A DNA stretch of 64,000 nt. Source: Amycolatopsis pretoriensis (GTDB lineage: Bacteria; Actinomycetota; Actinomycetes; Mycobacteriales; Pseudonocardiaceae). Made by a program: the position numbers and the translations under genes. This document shows positions 9,984-17,172 of this stretch, one piece after another (the stretch's first letter is position 1; each line of letters begins with the position of its first letter). The stretch lies in assembly GCF_900107925.1 (NCBI RefSeq), contig NZ_FNUJ01000005.1:62001-126000 (forward strand). The letters are read 5' to 3'. The notes beneath the pieces were generated by a model. It was not told where the DNA came from, did not search any database, and worked only from the letters and a program-made list of their open reading frames with translations.

Positions 9984-11467
9984 GCCTGCTGACCCCCGTC
10001 CGCCGGCGGACGCTGGACGAGCACGGTGTGCGCTTCGGCGATCGGCGCCTGCTGCTGGGGCTGCGGCTTCGGCCGGGCGGCGGGCCGCCGGGCCGCGTCG
10101 GAGACGCGGAGCAGCAGGGCGACGAGGATGTAGTTCGCCAGCAGCGACGAACCACCCTTGGACAGGAACGGGGCGGTGATACCGGTCTCCGGGATGAGCT
10201 TCGTGACCCCGCCGACGACGACGAAGATCTGCATGACCATGGTGAACGCGAGCCCGCCGCCGAGCAGCTTGCCGAACGTGTCGCGCACGGCGAGCGCGCT
10301 GCGCATGCCGCGCATGGCGAGCAGCAGGTACAGCATCAGCACGGCGGCCAGGCCGATGAAGCCGAGCTCCTCGCCGATCGCCGCGGTGATGAAGTCGGTG
10401 TTCGCCTCCGGGACCATGTCCGGGCGGCCGGCGCCGAGCCCGGTGCCGCCGATCCCGCCGGTGCCGAGCCCGAACAGGCCCTGCGCGATCTGGTAGCCGC
10501 CGCCCGCCTTGTCGTACGTCGCCAGCGGGTCGAGCCAGTTGGCCACGCGCTGCTGGACGTGCGTGAAGAGGTTGTAGGCGATCAGGCAGCCGCCGACGAA
10601 GAAGCTCAGGCCCAGGACGACCCAGATGATCCGCTCGGTCGCCACGTACAGCATCATCAGGATGACGCTGAAGAACAGCAGCGACGTGCCGAGGTCCTTT
10701 TCGAACACCAGGATGCCGATGCAGGCGACCGCGGCGATGAGGATCGGGCCGAGGTCACGCGCGCGCGGCAGCTCGACGCCGAGGAACTTCTTGCCCGCCA
10801 CCATGAACAGGTCGCGCTTCGACACCAGGAACGAGGCGAAGAAGACCATCAGCAGGATCTTCGCGAACTCGCCCGGCTGGATCGAGAACCCCGGCAGCTT
10901 CAGCCACACCTTGGCGCCGTTGACCTCGGACAGGCTCGACGGCAGCAGCGCGGGCAGCGCCAGCGCGACGATCCCGATCAGGCCCGCGGTGTAGCCGTAG
11001 CGGGTCAGCGTGCGGTGGTCGTTGACGATGACCAGCACGGCGACGAAGAACCCGAGCGAGATGACGGTGAACAGCACCTGCGCCGTCACGGCGGGGGTGT
11101 AGTCCTTCCCGTTCTGCACGGCCTTTTCGGCGAGCGCCAGGTCGATCCGGTGGATCATCACCAGGCCGATGCCGTTCAGCAGCGCGACGCAGGGGAGCAG
11201 CACCGGGTCCGCGTACGGCGCCCAACGGCGCACGGCCAGGTGCGCCGCGGCGAAGATCGCGAGGTACGCGAGACCGAGCCAGACGATCGACCAGGTCAGC
11301 TCCTGCTCCTGGTTCGCTTCGACCAGCACCAGGGCGATGGTGACGATGAACGCGGCGAACCCCAGCAGCACCAGCTCGGTGTTGCGGCGGGTCGGGACCT
11401 CGCGCGGCGGGTTCGTCTGGAACTGCGCGGCGAGCGGTTCGGCGGCGCGCGCGGCGGGCTGGCTCAT
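9980..11467 (-). CDS. rodA: SEDS-family peptidoglycan glycosyltransferase RodA/FtsW
   Basis: This 495-residue polytopic membrane protein polymerises lipid II into glycan strands. It has about twelve TM segments after a roughly 30-residue cytoplasmic N-terminus. SEDS landmarks are visible: QPGEFAKI in the middle and the large outer loop followed by ANTDFITAAIGEELGF. A Pro/Gln-rich cytoplasmic tail ends the protein. The gene overlaps pbpA by 4 bp and shares one base with the end of pstP, so it sits in the middle of the coupled operon. The pairing with PbpA favours the elongation-type role. Confidence 0.95.
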   Translation of the reverse strand: MSQPAARAAEPLAAQFQTNPPREVPTRRNTELVLLGFAAFIVTIALVLVEANQEQELTWSIVWLGLAYLAIFAAAHLAVRRWAPYADPVLLPCVALLNGIGLVMIHRIDLALAEKAVQNGKDYTPAVTAQVLFTVISLGFFVAVLVIVNDHRTLTRYGYTAGLIGIVALALPALLPSSLSEVNGAKVWLKLPGFSIQPGEFAKILLMVFFASFLVSKRDLFMVAGKKFLGVELPRARDLGPILIAAVACIGILVFEKDLGTSLLFFSVILMMLYVATERIIWVVLGLSFFVGGCLIAYNLFTHVQQRVANWLDPLATYDKAGGGYQIAQGLFGLGTGGIGGTGLGAGRPDMVPEANTDFITAAIGEELGFIGLAAVLMLYLLLAMRGMRSALAVRDTFGKLLGGGLAFTMVMQIFVVVGGVTKLIPETGITAPFLSKGGSSLLANYILVALLLRVSDAARRPAARPKPQPQQQAPIAEAHTVLVQRPPADGGQQA

Positions 11468-12864
11468 CAGTTACCGCCTCCCGTCGTCGGTGCCGTCGAA
11501 CTCGGCGTCGAGCAGTCCCTCCCCGCTGGCTGGTTCGCCGACGACGGAGCAGTGGAGCCGGCCGGAGCCGACGGCGTGGACGTCGGCGTGACCGTGGGGG
11601 TCGGCGTCGTGGACGGCTGGCCGCCCGCCGGCGCGCAGTTGTTCAGGCGCTTGTGCAGCTGCAGGAAGTCGTCGATGTACTTCCGGGCGTCGTCGAGGCT
11701 GTCCTTCTTGACGCCGTTCTGCACCGCCAGCCGCGCGTCTTCCTGGAGCTGGTCGACGCGCAGCTTGTCCGTGCACACCTGGTTCGGCGGGCACGAGCCC
11801 TGCTCGTAGGTGTGCAGGTCGATGCCGAGGATGCTGCCGGGGACGCCGCGGTAGATCACGACTTCCTGGTCCGCACCTTCGCCGACATAGTACTGACTCA
11901 GGACGAAGTAGCGGGTGGCGATGGCGGCCGCGGCGAGCACGACGAGCACCACCAGCGCGCCGGCGAGCCAGCGGAACCGCTTCCGGCGCTTGGCTTTCGG
12001 ATCTTCGCTCGGCTGCGGCAGCTCGGGACGCGGCTGCGGCGGTGGCTGGGTCAGCGCCCGCGCGCGGGCCGCCGGCGAGTCGCCCTGGTGCCGTTCGTCG
12101 CTGCCGTCCCCGGCGGCGCCGCCCACGATGGGCGCGTCCTCGCCGAAGTCGACGTCGACCACGTCGGCGATGATCACCGTGACGTTGTCGGTGCCGCCGC
12201 CCTTGAGCGCCAGCTCGATCATCCGGTCCGCGCACTGCTGCGGGTCCGGGATCTGCACGGCTTCGGCCAGCGTCTCGTCGCTGACCATGCCGGACAGGCC
12301 GTCCGAGCAGATCAGGTACCGGTCGCCGGAGCGGGCTTCGCGCACGGTCAGGCTCGGCTCGACCTCGTGGCCGGTCAGCGCCTTCAGCAGCAGTGACCGC
12401 TGCGGGTGCACCGCGGCTTCTTCGGGCGTGATCCGGCCCTGCTCGAGCAGCTCGTTGACGAAGCTGTCGTCGCGGGTGATCTGCGCGAACTGGCCGCCGC
12501 GCAGGAGGTACGCGCGCGAGTCGCCGACGTGCACCAGGCCGAGCCGGTTGCCGGCGAAGAGAACGGCGGTGAGCGTGGTGCCCATGCCGTCGAGGTCGGG
12601 GTCCTGCGAGACGAGTTCGGCGATGGCGGCGTTGCCGTTCGCCACCGCTTCGCGCAACTGCGCGAGGAGGTCGTCACCCGGCTCGTCGTCGTCGAGTGGC
12701 GCGAGCGAGGCGATGACGACCTTGCTGGCCACCTCACCCGCCGCGTGACCACCCATACCGTCGGCGAGCGCGAGCAGGCGAGGGCCGGCGTACACGGAGT
12801 CCTGGTTGCTCGAACGCACCAGGCCCCGGTCGCTGCGGGCTGCGTAGCGGAGGACGAGAGTCAT
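11467..12864 (-). CDS. pstP: PP2C-family Ser/Thr phosphatase PstP
   Basis: This 465-residue membrane phosphatase reverses PknA/PknB phosphorylation. The N-terminal PP2C domain (about 1-240) has the metal-binding motifs LADGMGGH (Asp35), VGDSRAYLL, CSDGLSGMV and GTDNVTVI. A linker, one TM helix (LAGALVVLVVLAAAAIATRYF) and an extracytoplasmic domain follow, ending in a Thr/Pro/Ser-rich tail. Domain order and operon position match mycobacterial PstP. It overlaps fhaB upstream by 4 bp. Confidence 0.95.
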   Translation of the reverse strand: MTLVLRYAARSDRGLVRSSNQDSVYAGPRLLALADGMGGHAAGEVASKVVIASLAPLDDDEPGDDLLAQLREAVANGNAAIAELVSQDPDLDGMGTTLTAVLFAGNRLGLVHVGDSRAYLLRGGQFAQITRDDSFVNELLEQGRITPEEAAVHPQRSLLLKALTGHEVEPSLTVREARSGDRYLICSDGLSGMVSDETLAEAVQIPDPQQCADRMIELALKGGGTDNVTVIIADVVDVDFGEDAPIVGGAAGDGSDERHQGDSPAARARALTQPPPQPRPELPQPSEDPKAKRRKRFRWLAGALVVLVVLAAAAIATRYFVLSQYYVGEGADQEVVIYRGVPGSILGIDLHTYEQGSCPPNQVCTDKLRVDQLQEDARLAVQNGVKKDSLDDARKYIDDFLQLHKRLNNCAPAGGQPSTTPTPTVTPTSTPSAPAGSTAPSSANQPAGRDCSTPSSTAPTTGGGN

Positions 12865-13322
12865 GGGCGAAGCTCGATCACCGTCTTGCCGATCCGGATG
12901 GGGACTCCGAGCGGGACCCGGAGGGGTGCAGTGACCTTAGCCCGGTCGAGATACGTCCCGTTCGTCGAGCCCAGATCTTCCACGTACCAGTCCTCGCCGC
13001 GCTGGGCGATCCGCGCGTGCCGGGTCGACGCGTAGTCGTCGTCGAGCACCAACGTGGAGTCGTCGGCCCGGCCGATGAGGATCGGCCGGCCGTCCAGCGC
13101 GATGCGCGTCCCCGCCAGCGCGCCGTGGGTCACGAGCAGCTGCTGCGGGGACTTGCTGTTGCGCGGCTTCTTCTCCTTCTTGCGCCCGAAGGTCGGTACC
13201 TGGACGCGCATGCCCGACGCCGCGTAGAGGTCCGAGCGGACGACTCTGAGCGCGGCGAACACGAAGAGCCAGAGCAGCACGAGGAAGCCCACCCTGGTGA
13301 GTTGTACGACCAGCTCTGGCAC
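12861..13322 (-). CDS. fhaB: FHA-domain membrane protein FhaB (FipA)
   Basis: This 153-residue protein has one N-terminal TM helix (VGFLVLLWLFVFAALRVV), a basic linker rich in Lys/Arg and a C-terminal forkhead-associated domain that binds phosphothreonine. The FHA landmarks are ILIGRADD, STRHARI and LGSTNGTYL. In mycobacteria FhaB/FipA joins phospho-signalling to the divisome and peptidoglycan synthesis. It overlaps pstP by 4 bp and is separated from fhaA by about 100 bp that contain a hairpin. Confidence 0.93.
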   Translation of the reverse strand: MPELVVQLTRVGFLVLLWLFVFAALRVVRSDLYAASGMRVQVPTFGRKKEKKPRNSKSPQQLLVTHGALAGTRIALDGRPILIGRADDSTLVLDDDYASTRHARIAQRGEDWYVEDLGSTNGTYLDRAKVTAPLRVPLGVPIRIGKTVIELRP

Positions 13323-13380
13323 TTGGTGTGTCCGCTCCCGACTCGTCCGTGCAGCCGCGACGCGGGTACGCCGCGGTCCC

Positions 13381-13401
13381 CCCGCACGTCAATTCTGCGG
13401 G
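13381..13401. other. Intercistronic hairpin between fhaA and fhaB
   Basis: CCCGCA-N9-TGCGGG is a perfect inverted repeat in the only sizeable gap of the operon. It has no T-run on the minus strand, so it may be a partial terminator or processing site that sets fhaA apart from the downstream genes. Confidence 0.35.
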
Positions 13402-13422
13402 AACAGTATTCCGTGCCCCCAG

Positions 13423-14661
13423 TCAGCCCTGTGTACGGAACACGAGCGAGGAGTGCCCCACCCGGATCACGTCGCCGTCCGCGAGCTGCCAGGTCTGGAC
13501 CGGAGTGCCGTTCACGGTCGTGCCGTTGGTCGACCCGATGTCGGCGAGCGTCGCGCTCTGGCCGTCCCAGGTGATCTCCAGGTGCCGGCGCGAGACGCCG
13601 GTGTCCGGGAGGCGGAAGTCCGCGTCCTGGCCGCGGCCCACGACGTTCCCGCCCTGCTTCAGCGAGTAGGTGCGGTTCGAGCCGTCGTCCAGCTGCAGGC
13701 TCGCCGCGAGCTGGCGGCCCGGCGCGGGCTGGCCGTAGCCGCCCTGCTGCTGGCCGTACGGGTCGGCGGCGGGCTGGCCGTACGCCTGCTGCTGGCCGTA
13801 CTGGTCGTAGCCGGCTTGCTGCTGGCCGCCGTACTGGTCGTACCCGGCCTGCTGCTGACCGCCGTACTGGTCGTAGCCACCCTGCTGGTAGCCGCCCTGG
13901 TCGTAGCCGCCGCCCTGGGGCTGGGCGTAGCCGCCTTGGTCGTAGCCGCCCTGCTGGGGCTGGCCGTAACCCTGGTCGTAGCCACCACCCTGCTGCGGCT
14001 GCTGGTACCCGCCCTGGTCGTAACCACCCTGCTGGTAGCCGCCCTGGTCGTAGCCGCCGCCCTGGGGCTGCTGGCCGTAGCCGCCCTGGTCGTAGCCGCC
14101 CTGCTGCTGGCCGTAACCCTGGTCGTACCCGGGCTGCTGGCCACCCTGCTGTCCGTAGCCGTACTGGCCCTGCTGGCCGTACGGGTCACCCTGGTCGTAT
14201 TGGCCGTAGCCGGGGGGCTGGCTCATTGCTGGGTCTCCTGCGTTGCTGGGTCGTGCCGACCGTGGTGTACCGGCGCCTGAGGGGCGGGCGTCGGGATCGA
14301 CGGACGAACGGGTCTTGAACTGTCCAGTATGCAGCGCCTCGTTGCGCTCGAGTGATACGACGACGTCACCATAGGTGTCCAGGCCCTCGGCGGCGAGGTG
14401 TTCCGCCACCGCCTTCGCCAGCACCTGGGTGACGCGCTGCTCGTCACCGGCCATGCGCTCGTGGTCAGCCGTCCCCAAGGACACGATGTAGTGATTCGGG
14501 GCGAGCTGCCGACCGCCTGCCAGCTCACGAACGTTCTCCTCACTCTCCCGCTCCAGGGCGATCGCCACTTCCTGCGTGACGACGTTGCCACCGAACATGC
14601 GCGCGAAAGTGTTCCCCACCAGGTTCTCGAGTCGCCTGTCGAATCGCTCAGCGCGGCCCAC
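13423..14661 (-). CDS. fhaA: FHA-domain protein FhaA with DUF3662 N-terminus
   Basis: This 412-residue phosphopeptide-binding adaptor has an N-terminal DUF3662 domain (about 1-120), a long Gly/Gln/Tyr-rich low-complexity region and a C-terminal FHA domain (NVVGRGQDADF, SRRHLEI, STNGTTVNG). In mycobacteria FhaA is a PknB substrate that acts in wall synthesis and binds the phosphorylated MviN pseudokinase domain. GTG 14661 is chosen because a TGAGGAGG ribosome-binding site lies 9 nt upstream and the product then starts like the mycobacterial protein. The frame extends to 14727 without support. It is the first gene of the operon; a 10-bp palindrome CACACGTGTG abuts its ribosome-binding site at 14677-14686. 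Confidence 0.93.
   Translation of the reverse strand: MGRAERFDRRLENLVGNTFARMFGGNVVTQEVAIALERESEENVRELAGGRQLAPNHYIVSLGTADHERMAGDEQRVTQVLAKAVAEHLAAEGLDTYGDVVVSLERNEALHTGQFKTRSSVDPDARPSGAGTPRSARPSNAGDPAMSQPPGYGQYDQGDPYGQQGQYGYGQQGGQQPGYDQGYGQQQGGYDQGGYGQQPQGGGYDQGGYQQGGYDQGGYQQPQQGGGYDQGYGQPQQGGYDQGGYAQPQGGGYDQGGYQQGGYDQYGGQQQAGYDQYGGQQQAGYDQYGQQQAYGQPAADPYGQQQGGYGQPAPGRQLAASLQLDDGSNRTYSLKQGGNVVGRGQDADFRLPDTGVSRRHLEITWDGQSATLADIGSTNGTTVNGTPVQTWQLADGDVIRVGHSSLVFRTQG
13738..14199 (-). repeat. In-frame GYDQGGYQQ-type repeats inside fhaA
   Basis: Degenerate in-frame repeats encode units of Gly, Tyr, Asp and Gln (GGYDQGGYQQ and variants) over about 150 codons. The same low-complexity design, with different unit sequence, occurs in mycobacterial FhaA. 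It is a flexible linker between the DUF3662 and FHA domains and is prone to length change. Confidence 0.85.
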
Positions 14662-14736
14662 CGGGGAAAACCTCCTCACACGTGTGCTTCCGCTATCGAT
14701 CCTATCCGGGTGAGCCCGCCTCGACACGGCCCCCGG

Positions 14737-14765
14737 TGAAACCCGTAAAAACCACCTGCTAGTCT
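14737..14765 (+). promoter_or_regulatory. Candidate promoter of tRNA-Leu
   Basis: TGAAAC at 14737-14742 and TAGTCT at 14760-14765 are separated by 17 bp and lie about 28 bp upstream of the tRNA. The -35 match is weak, and position is the main support. Confidence 0.4.
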
Positions 14766-14792
14766 TCTACTCGCTGTCAGAGAGAAGCGCTC

Positions 14793-14875
14793 GGGCGAGT
14801 GGCGGAATGGCAGACGCGCACGGTTCAGGTCCGTGTGTCCGAAAGGACGTGAGGGTTCAACTCCCTCCTCGCCCA
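14793..14875 (+). tRNA. tRNA-Leu (anticodon CAG)
   Basis: This is an 83-nt class II tRNA. The acceptor arms GGGCGAG and CTCGCCC pair fully, with A as discriminator. The anticodon loop is TTCAGGT on a CACGG/CCGTG stem, giving anticodon CAG for CUG codons. A variable arm (GTGTCCGAAAGGACG) and a T-loop GTTCAACTC follow. CCA is not encoded. M. tuberculosis has leuT at the same place, just beyond fhaA. Confidence 0.96.
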
Positions 14876-14880
14876 CTCGA

Positions 14881-14913
14881 AAAGGGCCCCGGCACCACGC
14901 CGGGGCCCTTTTT
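14881..14913 (+). terminator. Rho-independent terminator after tRNA-Leu
   Basis: A 13-bp GC-rich stem (AAAGGGCCCCGGC / GCCGGGGCCCTTT) with a 5-nt loop is followed by a T-run. It is a textbook terminator starting six bases after the tRNA. Confidence 0.9.
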
Positions 14914-14999
14914 CGTGTCTGCCGAGAGTTTGCCTCAGGTGGGGAATATCACCCGTTTGGCTCTGCGTGGTGTTCGCTCACGGCGGACTTTGGGGTGTA

Positions 15000-15740
15000 T
15001 CAGGCTGTCGATTTGGCGACCCAGGCCGCCAGCACGTCGGCCCGGCTGGCCGTCTCGATGCCGGCGTGGGGGCAGTCCGGCCCCGTCGCCTCGACCGCCA
15101 CCAGCTCGCCGCCGGTGAAGTACGGCGCTCCCGAGTCGTAGGTGCAGGCGCTCGTCGTGATCTCCGGGGCCGCGCCGCGAACGCCGACGGTCGTCGTCTC
15201 CACCTTGGCGACGGCCACCGTGCCCTGCTGCATGCGGCTCGCCGGGGTGGGGTTCGTGCCGGTCGTGCTGCCCCAGCCGGCCAGCGTCAGCTGCTGGCCC
15301 ACCTTCGGCGCCGCGCGGCCGATGTTCAGCGGCGGCACTGCCGTCACCGGGGTGTCCAGCCGGGCGAGGGCGACGTCGTTCTCCTTGGCCTGGAGCACCT
15401 CGGTCACCCGGCGGGCGATGCCGGACTCCGTGGCTTCGTCGACCAGGCCCAGGGTCACCGTGGTCGGGTAGGGGACCTTGCCGGAGACGCGGTTGCGGTT
15501 CGCGTCGTGGAAGCAGTGACCCGTCGTCAGCACCCAGCCGGGCGCGATCAGGGAGCCGGTGCAGTAGCTGCTGTAGGTCGAGCCGTCCGGGCGCGGGATC
15601 TTCGTCATCGCGAGCTTCGCGACGAACCCGAACTGCCCGGGCGGTACGTCGGACCCGTGTGCGACGCCGGGCGCGGCCCAGGCGGCGGGAGCGAGGGCGG
15701 TGGTCAGGACAGCAGCGGCGAGCAGGGCGCGCAGGCGCAT
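15000..15740 (-). CDS. Secreted trypsin-like serine protease (first of a tandem pair)
   Basis: This 246-residue protein has a Sec signal peptide (cleavage near WAA-PG, residue 23), a very short propeptide and an S1-family fold. The triad can be placed at His75 (TTGHCF), Asp122 (ENDVAL) and Ser203 (CTYDSGAPYF). The catalytic serine motif is unusual: YDSGAPY instead of GDSGGP, so a residue of the oxyanion-hole loop is changed. The two Cys pairs expected around His and Ser are present. It is a diverged duplicate of the neighbouring gene at 15846-16598. Substrate specificity is unknown. Confidence 0.85.
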   Translation of the reverse strand: MRLRALLAAAVLTTALAPAAWAAPGVAHGSDVPPGQFGFVAKLAMTKIPRPDGSTYSSYCTGSLIAPGWVLTTGHCFHDANRNRVSGKVPYPTTVTLGLVDEATESGIARRVTEVLQAKENDVALARLDTPVTAVPPLNIGRAAPKVGQQLTLAGWGSTTGTNPTPASRMQQGTVAVAKVETTTVGVRGAAPEITTSACTYDSGAPYFTGGELVAVEATGPDCPHAGIETASRADVLAAWVAKSTA

Positions 15741-15807
15741 TCTTCCCCTTCGTCGAATGGATGATCGACGTTCGAGGCTATTGGCGCGGCCGCACGCTGG
15801 GAATTCC

Positions 15808-15841
15808 CTGGCCGGGCGTCACCCGGGTGATGCCCGGCCAG
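15808..15841. terminator. Near-perfect 34-bp palindrome between the two protease genes
   Basis: Arms of 17 bp with a single mismatch, centred on CCCGGG, flanked by CTGGCCGGGC and GCCCGGCCAG. It starts 5 bp after the stop codon of the second protease gene (minus strand) and most likely ends that transcript. Confidence 0.65.
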
Positions 15842-15845
15842 TCGG

Positions 15846-16598
15846 TCAGCCGACGTGCGAGGCGATCCAGTCCGCGACGACGTCCACGCGCGCGGTCGTC
15901 TCGGCCTGGTCGTGGGGGCAGTCCGGGCCGTCGCTCTCCACCGAGACGATCCGGCCGCCCTTGCCCGACGGGACGAAGTACGGCGCGCCCGAGTCGTACG
16001 TGCAGGCGCTCGTCGTCGACGTCGGGGCGAAGCCCTTCACGCCGACGTACTGCGGGTCGACGGTCGCGACCTTCATGGCGCCCTGCTGGAGCTTCGTGCC
16101 CGGCGCCGGGTCGACCGAGGTGAGGCTGCCCCAGCCGGCGAGCGTCACCTTCTGGCCCGCCACCGGTGTCCGGCGGTTCAGCGTGAGCGGCTCGATGCCG
16201 AAGACCGGCTTGTCCAGCTCCGCGATCGCGATGTCGTTGCTCGGCGACTGGAACACCGTCACGACGTTGCGGGTGCCGCCCGGCTGGTCCACGGTCGTGG
16301 TGCCTAGCAGCACGGACGTCGGGTACGGGACCGGGCCGGACACCGGGTTGCGCGCGGCGTCGTGGAAGCAGTGGCCCGCGGTGATGATCCACTTGCGGGC
16401 GATCAGGGAACCCGAGCAGGCGCTGTCGTACTTGGTGCCGTCGGGACGCGGGATGTCCGTCATGGTCAGCTTCGCGGCGAACTTGAACGTCCCCGGCGGG
16501 ACGTCGGATCCGTTGGCCACGGCCGAAGCCGGGGCCGCGGTGGCCACGGCCGCGGCGAGCGCGAAGAGCGTTGCGGACAGGAAAGCGCGAGGGCGCAC
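15846..16598 (-). CDS. Secreted trypsin-like serine protease (second of a tandem pair)
   Basis: This 250-residue paralogue of the adjacent protease has a signal peptide ending near PASA-VA (residue 26) and the triad His76 (TAGHCF), Asp122 (SNDIAI) and Ser203 (CTYDSGAPYF). It shares the YDSGAPY active-site variant and the tail motif DGPDCPH, so the change predates the duplication. GTG 16598 is chosen because it follows CTGGGGGA and begins a normal signal peptide; the frame runs on to 16646. The pair has its own terminator-like palindrome between the genes. Confidence 0.85.
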   Translation of the reverse strand: MRPRAFLSATLFALAAAVATAAPASAVANGSDVPPGTFKFAAKLTMTDIPRPDGTKYDSACSGSLIARKWIITAGHCFHDAARNPVSGPVPYPTSVLLGTTTVDQPGGTRNVVTVFQSPSNDIAIAELDKPVFGIEPLTLNRRTPVAGQKVTLAGWGSLTSVDPAPGTKLQQGAMKVATVDPQYVGVKGFAPTSTTSACTYDSGAPYFVPSGKGGRIVSVESDGPDCPHDQAETTARVDVVADWIASHVG

Positions 16599-16657
16599 GG
16601 GAAATCCCCCAGGTGTGGGTCGGCGGTGGCGAGAACTCCCCGCCACCGCCGCGGAAC

Positions 16658-17032
16658 CTAGTTCACGCCGACGAGGTCGACCACGAAGATCAGGGTTTCG
16701 CCCGGCTTGATGACGCCGCCCGCGCCGCGGTCGCCGTACGCCAGATGCGGCGGGATGACGAGCTTGCGGCGGCCACCGATCTTCATGCCCGCGACACCCT
16801 GGTCCCAGCCGGAGATGACCTGGCCGGCCCCCAGGCCGAAGCGCAGCGGCTCGCCGCGGTTCCAGGACGCGTCGAACTCCTCGCCGGTCGAGTGCGAGAC
16901 ACCGACGTAATGCACGGTGACGGTCTTGCCCGACGTGGCTTCCGTGCCGTCACCGACCGTGATGTCGATGATCTCGAGGTCGGCCGGAGGGTTGCCCTCG
17001 GGGCGGTCGATCTGGGGCTTTTCCAAGGTCAT
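16658..17032 (-). CDS. FKBP-type peptidyl-prolyl isomerase
   Basis: This 124-residue single-domain FKBP catalyses cis/trans isomerisation of prolyl bonds. Typical motifs are VTVHYVGV, EEFDASWNRGEP, VISGWDQGVAGMKIGGRRKL and IPPHLAYG, ending GETLIFVVDLVGV. No signal peptide is visible, so it should act in the cytoplasm. ATG 17032 gives the start usual for actinobacterial homologues (MTLEKPQIDRPEG); a further upstream start at 17050 is possible. It is probably transcribed alone. Confidence 0.93.
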   Translation of the reverse strand: MTLEKPQIDRPEGNPPADLEIIDITVGDGTEATSGKTVTVHYVGVSHSTGEEFDASWNRGEPLRFGLGAGQVISGWDQGVAGMKIGGRRKLVIPPHLAYGDRGAGGVIKPGETLIFVVDLVGVN

Positions 17033-17172
17033 GGCACTCACCGTACCCACGCGCGCGAGGCTGCGCCGTTCGGACTACGCCCAAGGGCTGAAAAACGCGA
17101 AAAGTCTTCACACTTCTGCTACTGCTCGGTAGCGTGCGCTTCGTCACTCTTCTGACTGGAGGGGAGCCCGGC

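Noticed and set aside
7545..11809. Further long plus-strand frames opposite pknA, pbpA, rodA and pstP
   Set aside because: The opposite frames carry complete, motif-bearing proteins; these give low-complexity Arg/His/Gly/Val products.
13738..14199. CRISPR-like regular repeats
   Set aside because: The repeats are in-frame codons for Gly, Tyr, Asp and Gln inside fhaA, with no unique spacers of constant size.
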